Source: Roseicyclus marinus (lineage in GTDB: Bacteria; Pseudomonadota; Alphaproteobacteria; Rhodobacterales; Rhodobacteraceae). From it: a stretch of DNA of 64,000 nt. The position numbers and the translations under genes were made by a program. The stretch covers positions 65,001-129,000 of the forward strand of contig NZ_AP027266.1 in assembly GCF_036322625.1 (NCBI RefSeq), given 5' to 3'. Under the pieces are notes generated by a model. It saw nothing but the letters and a program-made list of their open reading frames with translations. It had not been told where the DNA came from and did no database searches. Positions 36,826 through 46,590 of the stretch are shown here, piece after piece (the first letter of the stretch is position 1; each line of letters begins with the position of its first letter).

Positions 36826-39800
36826 GGCGACGCTGGCGCAGGTCAGGGCGGCCGATCCCGCGACCTCGACCTGGCTTTCGGCCAATGCAGGCTCGGGCAA
36901 GACGCGGGTTTTGACGGACCGGGTGGCGCGTTTGCTGCTCGACGGGGTCAAGCCCGAGCATATCCTGTGCCTGACCTATACCAAGGCGGCTGCGATGGAG
37001 ATGCAGAACCGCCTGTTCAAGCGTCTGGGCGAATGGGCGATGAAGGATGACGCGGCCCTGACCCATGCCCTGACCGAGATCGGGGTGGAGGGGCTGTCGG
37101 CGGAGTTGCTGGGCCGGGCGCGGACGCTGTTTGCGCGCGCCATCGAAACGCCGGGCGGCTTGAAGATCCAGACGATCCATTCCTTTTGTGCCTCGGTGTT
37201 GCGGCGGTTCCCGTTGGAGGCGGGTGTCAGCCCCGGCTTCACCGAGATCGACGAACGGGTGCAGGCGCGATTGATCGTCGAATTGCTGGACCGGATGGCG
37301 GAGGATGCCCGGACGCGCGATGTGGTCGATCTGGCGGCGGCGGCCCTGAGCGAGGATGACGGGTTGGAGCGTCTGGCCCGCGCCGTCGCAGGGCAGGCCG
37401 AGGCGCTGGAAGAGCCGTGGGATTGGCCCGCGATCTGTGACTGGGCGGGGATCGCGCCGGGTTTGAGCGAGGCGGGTCTGCTGGGGATGGCGCTGGACGG
37501 ATCGGAGGCCGATCTGGCCAAGTCCCTGATCGCGCATCTGGATACGACGGTTCAGCCGCAGGCAAAGCTCGCCGACCGCCTGGGGAGCATGCCATGGGAC
37601 AGGATGACGCTTGCGGATCTGGCGGAGCTGGAAGCGGCGTGTCTTACGCAATCGGGCGCGAAGGAAGGCCAGCCCAAGGCCATCGCCAATGCCACTGTGC
37701 GAAAGGCGATGGGGCCCGATCTGGTGGCGGCCTATGACGATCTGGCCGAACGTCTGGCGCAGGTGCGGCCCCTGCGGCTGGGGTATCTGACCGCGCGGCG
37801 GACCGATGCGCTGCACCGTTTCGCGGAGGCGTTCCTGCCGCTTTACGCGCAGGCCAAGGCGCAGCGCGGATGGCTTGATTTCGACGATCTCATCCGGGCG
37901 ACCCGCAAGCTGTTGACCAGCCGCGACATGGCGCAATGGGTGTTGTTCCGGCTCGATGGCGGGATCGACCATATCCTCGTCGACGAAAGCCAGGACACGA
38001 GCCCCGCGCAATGGCAGATCGTGGCGCGGCTGGCCGAGGAATTCGCCAGCGGGCAGGGCGCGCGGCCCGATGCGCGGCGCACGATCTTTGTCGTGGGCGA
38101 CAAGAAACAGTCGATCTATTCCTTTCAGGGGGCCGATCCCGGTGGGTTCGACCGGATGCGCGATCATTTCGCCGCGCGCCATGCCGAGGCCGATCTGCCG
38201 TTCCAGCCTGCCGAACTGGTCCATTCCTTTCGATCCGCGCCGGTGATCCTGTCGCTTGTCGACCGTGTGGCGGCGGGGGCGGGTGAACCCGGCGTGGGGC
38301 CGGGCGTGCAGCATCGTGCTTTTTTCGGGGAAAAGCCCGGGCGCGTCGATCTGTGGCCCGTGGTGCCCGCGACACCGTCCAATGCCGACGAGGTGGCCTG
38401 GGACGATCCGCAGGACATCGTGTCGGACGACCATCACAACAGCATCCTCGCGCGCAAGATCGCGGAGCGGATCGGGGATATGCTGGCGGCGGGCCATCCG
38501 ATCTGGACCAGGAACGGCCCCCGCCCGGTTGTGGCCGAGGATATCCTCATCCTCGTGCAGCGCCGGTCGCCCTTGTTTCGCAAGATCATCGCGGCGCTCA
38601 AGACCGCGGGCCTGCCGGTGGCGGGGGTGGACCGGGCGCAGATCGCCGAACCCCTGGCGGTGCGCGACCTGATCGCCCTGATGCGGTTCCTGGCGTTGCC
38701 CGAGGACGACCTGTCGCTGGCTTGCGTGCTGCGCTCGCCCATCGTGGGGCTGTCGGAGGATGCGCTGTTCCGGCTGGCCCATGGGCGGGGCGAAAAGACT
38801 TTCCTTTGGCGGGCATTGCGGGACCGGGCCGGGGAATGGCCCGAGGCGGTCGCGCTGCTGGACGATCTGCGGCGGCAGGCCGATTACCTGCGGCCCTATG
38901 ACCTGCTGGAGCGGGTGTTGATCCAGCACGGCGCGCGGCTGCGGCTGATCGCGCGGCTGGGGCCGGAGGCGGAGGACGGCATCGACGCGATGCTGTCGCA
39001 GGCGCTGGCCTATGAGGCGATCGAGGTGCCGAGCCTGACGGGCTTCGTCGGATGGCTCGATAGCGGGCAGGTGACGGTCAAGCGCGACCTGGCCAAGCCC
39101 AACGGACAGATCCGGGTGATGACGGTGCATGGCGCCAAGGGGCTGGAGGCCCCGGTGGTGATCTTGCCCGATACCGCGATCCAGAAGGGTGGCGGCGGGG
39201 GGCCGAAGATCCAGCTGGTGACGCCGGAGGGCGGGCCACTGGTCTGGGCCAGGTCGGCGGATGCGCCCGAGGATGTGCGCGCGGCATTGGCCACCCGCGC
39301 GCAGGCCGAGGCGGAGGAACGCAACCGCCTGCTCTATGTCGCCATGACGCGGGCGGAAAGCTGGCTGATCGTGGCGGCGGCGGGGCAGACGGACACCAAG
39401 GACATTGACCCCGCGAAAAGCTGGTACGCCACGATCCGCGCCGCGATGGAGGAGGAGGGGGCTGCCCCCCTGATCCTGCACGGCGAGGAGGAGCAGGGAT
39501 TGCGGCTGCAGGCGGGGGATTGGACCTGCCTTGCCGCTGCGGGTGGGGCGCGGCCCGGTTTGCCCGATCTGCCCGATTGGGCGAAGGCACCCGCGCCGCC
39601 ATCCGTCCGGGCGGTTCCGGCGAAGAGCCCGTCGGATCTGGGCGGTGCCAAGATCGTGGGGGGCGCGCGCGAGGGGTTGGAGGAAGCCGCCGCGCTTCGG
39701 CGGGGCAGCTTGATCCACCTGCTTCTGGAGCATCTGCCGCGGATCCCGCAGGCGGGATGGCACGAGGCCGCACCGGGCATCGTGGCGCTGGAACCGGGCG

Positions 39801-40204
39801 AGGTGACGGAGGCCGAGCTGTCCGGGCTGATGGCCGAGGCCGTGGGGGTTCTGACCCCGCAGAATCTGGCGCATCTCTTCGCGCCCGATGCCTTGGCCGA
39901 GGTGACGCTGACCGGCGACAGCCCGGCCTTGGGCGGTGCGATGCTGGGTGTGATCGACCGGCTGATCGTGACCGAGGATCGGGTTCTGGCGGTGGATTTC
40001 AAGACCAATGCCGTGGTGCCCGACAGCGTCGAGGCCGTGCCGGAGGGGCTTTTGCGGCAGATGGGGGCCTATGCCGCGATGCTCGCGCCGCTCTACCCAG
40101 GGCGCGAGATCGCGACGGCGATCTTGTGGACGCGGACCGCGCGCCTGATGGAGCTGCCACACGATATCGTGTCCGCCGCATTGGCGCGCGCAAGCACTGC
40201 TTGA
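36818..40204 (+). CDS. addA: double-strand break repair helicase AddA
   Basis: About 1128-1131 residues. A UvrD-type superfamily 1 helicase with Walker A WLSANAGSGKTRVLTDRV, motif Ia CLTYTKAAAMEMQNRL and Walker B ILVDESQDTSPAQW. GDKKQSIYSFQGADP and the later VMTVHGAKGLEAPVV and LLYVAMTRAE motifs are present. The C-terminal nuclease is MLGVIDRLIVTEDRVLAVDF followed by KTN. The ATG at 36818 has AGGGG nine bases upstream; ATGs at 36809 and 36812 are alternatives. It overlaps addB. Confidence 0.94.
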   Translation: MDEATLAQVRAADPATSTWLSANAGSGKTRVLTDRVARLLLDGVKPEHILCLTYTKAAAMEMQNRLFKRLGEWAMKDDAALTHALTEIGVEGLSAELLGRARTLFARAIETPGGLKIQTIHSFCASVLRRFPLEAGVSPGFTEIDERVQARLIVELLDRMAEDARTRDVVDLAAAALSEDDGLERLARAVAGQAEALEEPWDWPAICDWAGIAPGLSEAGLLGMALDGSEADLAKSLIAHLDTTVQPQAKLADRLGSMPWDRMTLADLAELEAACLTQSGAKEGQPKAIANATVRKAMGPDLVAAYDDLAERLAQVRPLRLGYLTARRTDALHRFAEAFLPLYAQAKAQRGWLDFDDLIRATRKLLTSRDMAQWVLFRLDGGIDHILVDESQDTSPAQWQIVARLAEEFASGQGARPDARRTIFVVGDKKQSIYSFQGADPGGFDRMRDHFAARHAEADLPFQPAELVHSFRSAPVILSLVDRVAAGAGEPGVGPGVQHRAFFGEKPGRVDLWPVVPATPSNADEVAWDDPQDIVSDDHHNSILARKIAERIGDMLAAGHPIWTRNGPRPVVAEDILILVQRRSPLFRKIIAALKTAGLPVAGVDRAQIAEPLAVRDLIALMRFLALPEDDLSLACVLRSPIVGLSEDALFRLAHGRGEKTFLWRALRDRAGEWPEAVALLDDLRRQADYLRPYDLLERVLIQHGARLRLIARLGPEAEDGIDAMLSQALAYEAIEVPSLTGFVGWLDSGQVTVKRDLAKPNGQIRVMTVHGAKGLEAPVVILPDTAIQKGGGGGPKIQLVTPEGGPLVWARSADAPEDVRAALATRAQAEAEERNRLLYVAMTRAESWLIVAAAGQTDTKDIDPAKSWYATIRAAMEEEGAAPLILHGEEEQGLRLQAGDWTCLAAAGGARPGLPDLPDWAKAPAPPSVRAVPAKSPSDLGGAKIVGGAREGLEEAAALRRGSLIHLLLEHLPRIPQAGWHEAAPGIVALEPGEVTEAELSGLMAEAVGVLTPQNLAHLFAPDALAEVTLTGDSPALGGAMLGVIDRLIVTEDRVLAVDFKTNAVVPDSVEAVPEGLLRQMGAYAAMLAPLYPGREIATAILWTRTARLMELPHDIVSAALARASTA

Positions 40205-40268
40205 CCCTGTGGCGGGCCATCCTTAGGTTCCTCCCCCGACACACACACCGCCAGGAGGGCCAGACGCC

Positions 40269-40589
40269 ATGGCAACCGTTTCCGTTTCCGACGCCACCTT
40301 CGACGCCGAAGTGCGCCAGTCCGACATCCCCGTCGTGGTGGATTTCTGGGCAGAATGGTGCGGCCCCTGCAAGCAGATCGGCCCCGCGCTGGAAGAGCTG
40401 TCCGAGGAATATGCCGGCCGCGTGAAGATCGTGAAGGTCAACGTGGACGAGAACCCGCAATCGCCGATGCAGATGGGCGTGCGCGGCATCCCGGCGCTGT
40501 TCATGTTCAAGGGCGGCGAGGTGATCTCGAACAAGATCGGGGCCGCGCCCAAGGCCGCGCTTCAGAAATGGATCGACGAGGCGGTGTGA
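40269..40589 (+). CDS. trxA: thioredoxin
   Basis: A 106-residue classic thioredoxin with active site WCGPC (Cys31, Cys34), the buried Asp in VVVDFWA and the cis-proline loop [11 protein letters not shown]. It reduces ribonucleotide reductase, peroxiredoxins and other disulfides. It follows addA by 64 bp and has its own ribosome site (CAGGAGGGCC). A bidirectional terminator follows. Confidence 0.97.
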   Translation: MATVSVSDATFDAEVRQSDIPVVVDFWAEWCGPCKQIGPALEELSEEYAGRVKIVKVNVDENPQSPMQMGVRGIPALFMFKGGEVISNKIGAAPKAALQKWIDEAV

Positions 40590-40610
40590 CACCCCCCGCT
40601 TTTCGAAGGA

Positions 40611-40637
40611 CAAGGGCGCCCCGCGGGGCGCCTTTTT
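40611..40637. terminator. bidirectional intrinsic terminator
   Basis: A GC-rich palindrome (GGGCGCCCC/GGGGCGCC) followed by TTTTT on the plus strand, with an A-containing stretch on the other side. It lies between the converging trxA and penicillin-binding protein genes and could serve both. Confidence 0.8.
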
Positions 40638-40644
40638 CATGCGG

Positions 40645-42885
40645 TCAGTTCCGCCCCAGAAGCCCGTTGAGCACGCGCATCAGGATCTGGTCGGCGTCAT
40701 CTTGCGGGGCGGGGCCAAGCAGGGTGCCGCGCGGCGGGGGTGTGCCGATCAGGCCGCCGGGGCCGTATTCCACCACTTGCGGATCGCGCCGCCCCTCGGC
40801 TGCGGGGTCGATCATGGGCAGGGGCCGGGGCGAGATATCGCGGTGTATGCCCTCCATCGTCTGGCGCCACAATTCGGCGGGCAGGCCGCCGCCCGTCACG
40901 CCCGAGAGCGGCGTGTTGTCGTCATAGCCCATCCAGACGCCCGCGACGTAATCGGCGGTGAAGCCGATGAACCAGGCGTCGCGCTGGCTGTTGGTGGTGC
41001 CGGTCTTGCCCGCGACGGGGCGGTCGGGCAATTGCGCGCGCTGGCCCGTGCCCTGCGCCACGGCGACCGACATCATGTAAGTCAGCTGGCGCGCGGCGCT
41101 TTCGGAGATGACCCGTTCCTGGATGCCGGTGGTCTGTTCGAAGAGCGGGCGGTCATCGCCGATCAGGCGCAATTCCTGCACGCCGTAGGGCAGCACGGCG
41201 GAACCGCCGTTGAGGATGCCCGCATAGGCCCCGGTCATCTCGATCAGGGTGGATTCGGAGGCCCCGAGCGCCAGGGCCGGGCCATCGGCCAGATCGCTTT
41301 CGATGCCGAATTGCGCGGCGACGGTGCGGACCGCATCGCGCCCCACCTCTTCGGACAGGCGGACGGCGGCGGTGTTGAGCGATTGGCGCAGCGCCTCGGT
41401 CAGGGTCACCTCGCCGTAGAATTCGCCGGTGTAATTCTCGGGCGACCAAGGCCCCGAGCCGGGGATGTTGAGCGTGAGCGGCGCGTCGAGGATCAGGTCA
41501 TCGAAGCGCCAGCCGAGTTCGAGGGCCGCGGCATAGACGAAGGGTTTGAAGCTTGACCCTGTCTGGCGCATCGCCTGTGTCGCGCGGTTGAACAGGCCCG
41601 TGCCCGCCGTATCGCGCCCGCCCACCATCGCGCGGACCGCGCCATCGGCGGACATGACCACGATGGCGGCCTGCGCCTCGGAGCCTTCGCGGACCTGGTT
41701 GGCGAAGACGTTTTCGAGCGCGGCTTCGGCGGCGGCCTGCATCGCGGGGTCGAAGGTGGTGCGGATCGTCACGTCCTCGGTGGTCTCCCCGGTCAGGAAA
41801 TCGGGGCCGGTCGACATGATCCAGTCGGCAAAGGCGCCGCCCGTGTCCTGCCGCGCGCGGTCGGACAGGGTGGCGGGATTGGCCTGGGCGGCGGCGGCCT
41901 GTTCGGCGGTCAGGTAGCCCTGATCCTCCATCAGGCGCAGCACGGTCGAGGCGCGGCGCTGCGCGCGGTCCAGGTCGCGGGTCGGCGCATAATAGGAGGG
42001 GGCGACCAGAAGCCCCGCCAGCATCGCGGCCTGTTGCGGGTTCAGATCGGCGGAGGAGGTGGCGAAATAGCGCTGCGCTGCCGCCTCGAACCCGCGCGTG
42101 CCCGCGCCCAGAAAGGCGCGGTTCATGTAGACCGACAGGATTTCATCCTTGGTGTAGCGGAATTCCATCGCCAGCGCGAAGGGCACTTCCTGGATCTTGC
42201 GCCAGATCGTGGTGCGGCGGCAGTCCTGTTCGTAATCGGCCTCTGACTCCCAGGTATCGGGGTCGTAGGGCACGCCAAGGCACATGAGCTTGGCCACCTG
42301 CTGCGTGATGGTGGAGCCGCCATGGCCCGACAGGGGGCCGCGCCCCTCGGACAGGTTGATGCGGATGGCGCTCGCGATGCCGCGCGGGCTGACGCCCAGG
42401 TGGCGGTAAAAGCGCCGATCCTCGGTCGCGACGATGGCGTTGACCAGATGCGGGCTGACGGTTTCGGGGTCGATCGCGCCCCCGAATTGTTCGCCGCGCC
42501 AGGCAAAGACATTGCCGTTGCGGTCGAGCATGGTGACCGAGCCGCGATAGCGCGCATCCACGGCGGCGGCCAGATCGGGAAGCTGGGCGTAGTAATAGGC
42601 GGTGGCCGCCCCAAGGAGGAGCATCACCGCCACGGTGCCGCGCCAGATCAGGCCCCAGATGATGCGCCAGACGAAACGCACCAGCGCCCCGAGCCAGCCC
42701 AGCGGGCCACGGGGCCGGGGGCGCGGCGCGCGGGATCGGCGGCGGCGGCGGGTAGACCCCGTTCCCCCCGATGCCGGTTTGCGCGCAGAGGCTTGGGGTT
42801 TCTGAGCGGCTGCAGGCCTCCGGTCGGCCACGATGCTGCGTCGCCCGCCGGGCGTGGAACGACGGCCTGATCCGGATGAACTCAT
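40645..42885 (-). CDS. class A penicillin-binding protein (PBP1A-like, bifunctional)
   Basis: A 746-residue peptidoglycan synthase. A very basic, low-complexity cytoplasmic N-terminus (RRRRRSRAPRPRPRGP) is followed by a membrane anchor (GLIWRGTVAVMLLLGAATAYYY). The GT51 glycosyltransferase shows the catalytic Glu in ATEDRRFYRHLGV, then GGSTITQQVAKL. The transpeptidase has SxxK as TGSSFKPF, SxN as QSLNTAAV and KTGT as GKTGTTNS. No C-terminal BiPBP_C domain is present, so PBP1C is unlikely. The start ATG at 42885 is preferred over one 27 bases upstream. It converges on trxA and is divergent from glnK. Confidence 0.92.
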   Translation of the reverse strand: MSSSGSGRRSTPGGRRSIVADRRPAAAQKPQASARKPASGGTGSTRRRRRSRAPRPRPRGPLGWLGALVRFVWRIIWGLIWRGTVAVMLLLGAATAYYYAQLPDLAAAVDARYRGSVTMLDRNGNVFAWRGEQFGGAIDPETVSPHLVNAIVATEDRRFYRHLGVSPRGIASAIRINLSEGRGPLSGHGGSTITQQVAKLMCLGVPYDPDTWESEADYEQDCRRTTIWRKIQEVPFALAMEFRYTKDEILSVYMNRAFLGAGTRGFEAAAQRYFATSSADLNPQQAAMLAGLLVAPSYYAPTRDLDRAQRRASTVLRLMEDQGYLTAEQAAAAQANPATLSDRARQDTGGAFADWIMSTGPDFLTGETTEDVTIRTTFDPAMQAAAEAALENVFANQVREGSEAQAAIVVMSADGAVRAMVGGRDTAGTGLFNRATQAMRQTGSSFKPFVYAAALELGWRFDDLILDAPLTLNIPGSGPWSPENYTGEFYGEVTLTEALRQSLNTAAVRLSEEVGRDAVRTVAAQFGIESDLADGPALALGASESTLIEMTGAYAGILNGGSAVLPYGVQELRLIGDDRPLFEQTTGIQERVISESAARQLTYMMSVAVAQGTGQRAQLPDRPVAGKTGTTNSQRDAWFIGFTADYVAGVWMGYDDNTPLSGVTGGGLPAELWRQTMEGIHRDISPRPLPMIDPAAEGRRDPQVVEYGPGGLIGTPPPRGTLLGPAPQDDADQILMRVLNGLLGRN

Positions 42886-42998
42886 GACGACTGCCTGCCT
42901 CTTTTTTACCAAGATAGGGAAAAACGAGTCGGTTGTAGACCCCCTTCGCCGCGCCGCCGCATTTTTTGAATGCCCAAAATATATGCTTTAATTTTTTT

Positions 42999-43014
42999 CT
43001 GCACAAATTTGCAG
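42999..43014. promoter_or_regulatory. inverted repeat upstream of glnK-amtB (candidate NtrC-type site)
   Basis: CTGCA-CAAATT-TGCAG is a perfect dyad with the TGCA half-sites seen in NtrC operators, in an AT-rich island about 140 bp before glnK. No clear -24/-12 promoter is visible; Rhodobacter NtrC can activate sigma-70 promoters, so that absence does not exclude it. Confidence 0.4.
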
Positions 43015-43152
43015 CAGTTTCCGCCGTGGGTTGTGTCCGAAGGGGTCTGATCCGTTGCCCTGCAGGGGCTCTGGCCGTGATTTGGGCCCGTGACGTTCAC
43101 GAGACCGTGGGTCTTGCGGGCGAACCGGAACAGCAACCGGAAGGGGTAAAAC

Positions 43153-43491
43153 GTGAAACTCATCATCGCAGCGATCAAGCCGTTCAAGCTCGAGGAGGTC
43201 CGGGAAGCCCTGACCGCAATCGGCGTGCGCGGCATGATGGTGACCGAGATCAAGGGCTTCGGCTCGCAGTCCGGCCACACCGAAATCTACCGCGGCGCGG
43301 AATACGCCGTGAACTTCGTCCCGAAGGTGAAGCTCGAGATCGTGGTCTCGGACGGCATGGCCGACCAGGTGGTCGAGACCATCCAGAAGACGGCCAAGAC
43401 CGACAAGATCGGCGACGGCAAGATCTTTGTCCTCGACGTTCAGAGCGCCGTGCGCGTCCGCACCGGCGAGACCAACGACGACGCGGTCTGA
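43153..43491 (+). CDS. glnK: nitrogen regulatory P-II protein (GlnK type)
   Basis: A 112-residue trimeric signal protein. The T-loop GHTEIYRGAEYAVNF contains the uridylylated Tyr51, and the signatures KLEIVVSDGMADQVVETI and GDGKIFVLDVQSAVRVRTGE are complete. Its position before amtB identifies it as GlnK, which blocks the ammonium channel when unmodified. It starts with GTG, preceded by AAGGGG. Confidence 0.95.
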   Translation: MKLIIAAIKPFKLEEVREALTAIGVRGMMVTEIKGFGSQSGHTEIYRGAEYAVNFVPKVKLEIVVSDGMADQVVETIQKTAKTDKIGDGKIFVLDVQSAVRVRTGETNDDAV

Positions 43492-43527
43492 TCCGCGCGC
43501 CCTTTCGACGATAAGGAAACCGACGAG

Positions 43528-44865
43528 ATGAAAACCAAGTATCTCCTTCCCCTGGCAGCCGTGGCGACCGCCACGCTCCTGCCGGGTCTCGGTCTGGCGC
43601 AGGAGGCGGAAGCCTCGACCTCGCCCGCGCTCGAGACCTCGTATATCCTCACCACGCTGCTGTTCCTGATCGGCGGCTTCCTCGTGTTCTGGATGGCCGC
43701 GGGCTTTGCCATGCTCGAGGCGGGCCTCGTGCGGTCCAAGAACGTCACGATGCAGCTGACCAAGAACATCTCGCTCTTCTCGATCGCGGCGGTCATGTAC
43801 TGGCTGGTCGGCTTCAACCTGATGTATCCCGGCGATGGCTGGATGATCGCAGGCTGGCTGGGTCCGTTCTTTGCCGTCACCTCGCTCGAGCCCGTGGGTC
43901 TTGCGGCGGCGGAAGCCACGCTCGACTACGCGTCGGTCGGGTCCGATTTCTTCTTCCAGCTGATGTTCTGCGCGACGACCGCGTCGATCGTGTCGGGCAC
44001 GCTGGCCGAGCGGATCAAGCTGTGGCCCTTCCTCGTCTTCGTGGTCGTGCTGACCGGCTTCATCTACCCGATCGAGGCATCCTGGCAGTGGGGCGGCGGC
44101 TGGCTGTCCGAAGCGGGCTTCTCCGACTTCGCCGGCTCTACGCTGGTGCACGCGGCAGGTGGTTTCGCAGCGCTGGCCGGTGCCCTCATCCTCGGGCCGC
44201 GGATCGGCAAGTACGGCAAGGACGGCAAGGTCAACCCGATGCCGGGTTCCAACCTCGCCCTCGCCACGCTCGGCACGTTCATCCTGTGGCTGGGTTGGTT
44301 CGGCTTCAACGGCGGCTCGCAGCTGGCCATGGGCACCGTGGGTGACGTGACCGACGTGTCCCGCATCTTTGCCAACACCAACATGGCGGCGGCTGCCGGT
44401 GCCATCGCGGCGCTGATCCTGACGCAGGTGATGTATGGTAAGGTCGACCTGACCATGGTGCTGAACGGCGCGCTGGCCGGCCTCGTGTCGATCACCGCAG
44501 GCCCGCTTGATCCGTCGCTCTTCGGGGCGCTGTGGATCGGTGCCATCGGCGGCGTCATCGTGGTCTTCGCGGTCCCGATGCTGGACAAGATGAAGATCGA
44601 CGACGTTGTCGGCGCCATCCCGGTCCACCTGATCGCGGGCTTCTGGGGCACGCTGGCCGTTCCCTTCTACACCGAAGGCACGAGCTTTGGCACGCAGATC
44701 ATGGGCTTTGCCGCCATCGGTGCCTTCGTCTTCGTCACCTCGCTGATCGTGTGGGTCATCCTCAAGGCGGTCATGGGCCTGCGCCCGAGCGAAGAGGACG
44801 AGGTCAATGGTCTCGATGTCGCGGAACTGGGCATGGAAGCCTATCCCGACTTCACCAAGGGCTGA
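43528..44865 (+). CDS. amtB: ammonium transporter AmtB
   Basis: A 445-residue inner-membrane channel with a signal peptide (LLPLAAVATATLLPGLGLAQE) and about eleven transmembrane helices. The pore twin histidines are in LVHAAGGFAALAG and IPVHLIAGFWGTLA. The periplasmic recruitment site with aromatic residues is in SWQWGGGWLSEAGFSDFAGS. It is co-transcribed with glnK (36-bp gap) and regulated by GlnK binding at the cytoplasmic face. Confidence 0.96.
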   Translation: MKTKYLLPLAAVATATLLPGLGLAQEAEASTSPALETSYILTTLLFLIGGFLVFWMAAGFAMLEAGLVRSKNVTMQLTKNISLFSIAAVMYWLVGFNLMYPGDGWMIAGWLGPFFAVTSLEPVGLAAAEATLDYASVGSDFFFQLMFCATTASIVSGTLAERIKLWPFLVFVVVLTGFIYPIEASWQWGGGWLSEAGFSDFAGSTLVHAAGGFAALAGALILGPRIGKYGKDGKVNPMPGSNLALATLGTFILWLGWFGFNGGSQLAMGTVGDVTDVSRIFANTNMAAAAGAIAALILTQVMYGKVDLTMVLNGALAGLVSITAGPLDPSLFGALWIGAIGGVIVVFAVPMLDKMKIDDVVGAIPVHLIAGFWGTLAVPFYTEGTSFGTQIMGFAAIGAFVFVTSLIVWVILKAVMGLRPSEEDEVNGLDVAELGMEAYPDFTKG

Positions 44866-44893
44866 TCCGAACCTCCCTTCGGACAGACAGCGG

Positions 44894-44922
44894 AAGGGGC
44901 GCCCACGGGCGCCCCTTTTTCC
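44894..44922 (+). terminator. intrinsic terminator of glnK-amtB
   Basis: GGGGCGCCC-ACG-GGCGCCCC hairpin followed by TTTTT, about 30 bp after the amtB stop. Confidence 0.85.
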
Positions 44923-44935
44923 GTTCGGGTCCGCG

Positions 44936-44996
44936 GGTGCGTCTTGAGGCGCACCGCAGGGGCATGGCGAGGTGACGGTGCGCCTCAAGGCGCACC
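44936..44996. repeat. REP-like palindromic repeats, copies 2 and 3
   Basis: Two 20-bp palindromes, GGTGCGTCT-TG-AGGCGCACC (44936-44955) and GGTGCGCCT-CA-AGGCGCACC (44977-44996), are separated by 21 bp and precede the 3' end of trhO. They share their core with copy 1 at 22805-22824. Confidence 0.8.
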
Positions 44997-45902
44997 CTAC
45001 CCAAGCCCGAGATGTTCCTGGCCGCGGGCCTCGGCCAGCTTGATCTGGCGCTGGCGTTCGCGGAACCGCGCGCGGTCTTCTTCGGAATATTCCCCGACGC
45101 AGAGGTGGCATTGCACCCCTTCCTCGAATTCCGGGCGGCTGCGATCCTCTGGCAGGATGGGTCGCCGACAGGCGCGGCAGAGCTGATGGGGCAGGGGCTG
45201 CAACCCATGGCCGACCGCCACACGTTCGTCGAAAACGAAACAGCCGCCATCCCACAGGCTCTCATCCTCGGGCACCTCCTCGAGGTATTTGAGGATGCCG
45301 CCCTTGAGGTGATAGACCTCTTCCACGCCCTGCGCCTTGAGGAAGGCGGTGGATTTCTCGCAGCGGATGCCGCCGGTGCAGAACATCGCCACCCGCTTGT
45401 TGTGGAACCGGTCACGGTTGGCGGCCCACCAGGCCGGGAAATCGCGGAAACTGGCGGTTTCGGGATCGACCGCGCCGCGGAAACTGCCGATGGCGACCTC
45501 GTAATCGTTGCGCGTGTCGATCACCGCCACATCGGGCGCGGAAATCAGCGCGTTCCAATCGGCGGGGTCCACATAGGTGCCGACAAGGCTGCGCGGATCG
45601 GTGCCCGGTACGCCCATGGTCACGATCTCGCGCTTGAGCCGCACCTTCATGCGGCCAAAGGGCATGATCTGGGCCGTGCTTTCCTTCCACTCCAGATCGG
45701 CGCAGCCGGGCAGGCTGCGGATATGGGCCAGCACCGCGTCGAGCCCCGCGCGCGATCCCGCGATGGTGCCGTTGATCCCCTCGCCCGCCAGCAACAGCGT
45801 GCCGCGCACGCCCTGCGCCGCACAGAGGTCCAGAAGCGGCCCGCGCAGCTGGGCGGGGTCGGGAAAGGGCGTGAACTTGTAGAGGGTTGCGACGATGACC
45901 AT
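44997..45902 (-). CDS. trhO: tRNA uridine(34) 5-hydroxylase TrhO (rhodanese-like, YceA)
   Basis: A 301-residue protein. The N-terminal acylphosphatase-like domain has [14 protein letters not shown]. The central rhodanese domain has [21 protein letters not shown] and the active-site Cys in [16 protein letters not shown]. The C-terminal cysteine cluster (CRACRRPI ... CHLC) probably binds zinc. TrhO makes ho5U34 in tRNA with oxygen. The ATG at 45902 matches the family start. It is divergent from pncA and flanked by palindromic repeats at both ends. Confidence 0.93.
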   Translation of the reverse strand: MVIVATLYKFTPFPDPAQLRGPLLDLCAAQGVRGTLLLAGEGINGTIAGSRAGLDAVLAHIRSLPGCADLEWKESTAQIMPFGRMKVRLKREIVTMGVPGTDPRSLVGTYVDPADWNALISAPDVAVIDTRNDYEVAIGSFRGAVDPETASFRDFPAWWAANRDRFHNKRVAMFCTGGIRCEKSTAFLKAQGVEEVYHLKGGILKYLEEVPEDESLWDGGCFVFDERVAVGHGLQPLPHQLCRACRRPILPEDRSRPEFEEGVQCHLCVGEYSEEDRARFRERQRQIKLAEARGQEHLGLG

Positions 45903-45926
45903 GCCCGGCCAGATACGCCGTTGCAC

Positions 45927-45946
45927 CCTGCGCCTCAAGGCGTAGG
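45927..45946. repeat. REP-like palindromic repeat, degenerate copy 4
   Basis: CCT-GCGCCT-CA-AGGCG-TAGG shares the core of copies 1-3 with changed outer bases. It lies in the 76-bp divergent region between trhO and pncA, so it might affect either promoter. Confidence 0.5.
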
Positions 45947-45978
45947 CTGGTCGCACCTGACCGCGACCGGAGGCCCCG

Positions 45979-46584
45979 ATGCAAGACGCCACCCATGCCC
46001 TTCTCGTCATCGACGTGCAGAACGATTTCTGCCCCGGAGGTGCCCTGGCCGTGCCCGAGGGCGATGCGATCGTGCCCGGCATCAACGCGCTGATGGATGA
46101 TTTCGCCACCGTGATCCTGACGCAGGATTGGCACCCGGCCGATCACCTGTCCTTTGCCAGCCAGCACCGGGGCCGTGCACCAATGGAGCTGACCCAGATG
46201 CCCTATGGGCCGCAGGTCCTGTGGCCCGATCACTGCGTGCAGGGCACGCATGGCGCGGAATTCCACCCCGGTCTGCGGGTGAGCCGGGCCGAGCTGATCC
46301 TGCGCAAGGGGTTTCGCCGCAAGATCGACAGCTATTCGGCCTTTTTCGAGAATGACAAGACAACGCCCACAGGCCTCGAAGGGTACCTGCGGACGCGCGG
46401 CATCACTGCGCTGACGCTGGTGGGGCTGGCCACGGATTTCTGCGTGAATTTCTCGGCGGTGGATGCGGCGCGGCTCGGCTTCGATGTCACCGTGCGGCAG
46501 GACCTGTGCCGTGCCATCGATTTCGACGGGTCGCTGGCGGCCGCGCAGGACGGGATGGTTCAGGCGGGCGTGACGCTCGCCTGA
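45979..46584 (+). CDS. pncA: nicotinamidase (pyrazinamidase)
   Basis: A 201-residue isochorismatase-fold enzyme that converts nicotinamide to nicotinate in NAD salvage. The catalytic triad is Asp12 (LVIDVQNDF), Lys110 (LRKGF) and Cys155 ([10 protein letters not shown]). Metal ligands are likely Asp50, His52 and His91. ACCGGAGG precedes the ATG. Confidence 0.94.
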   Translation: MQDATHALLVIDVQNDFCPGGALAVPEGDAIVPGINALMDDFATVILTQDWHPADHLSFASQHRGRAPMELTQMPYGPQVLWPDHCVQGTHGAEFHPGLRVSRAELILRKGFRRKIDSYSAFFENDKTTPTGLEGYLRTRGITALTLVGLATDFCVNFSAVDAARLGFDVTVRQDLCRAIDFDGSLAAAQDGMVQAGVTLA

Positions 46585-46590
46585 GATCCG

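Noticed and set aside
42886-43152. Sigma-54 -24/-12 promoter before glnK
   Set aside because: No TGGCAC-N5-TTGC match was found; only the CTGCA dyad is reported.
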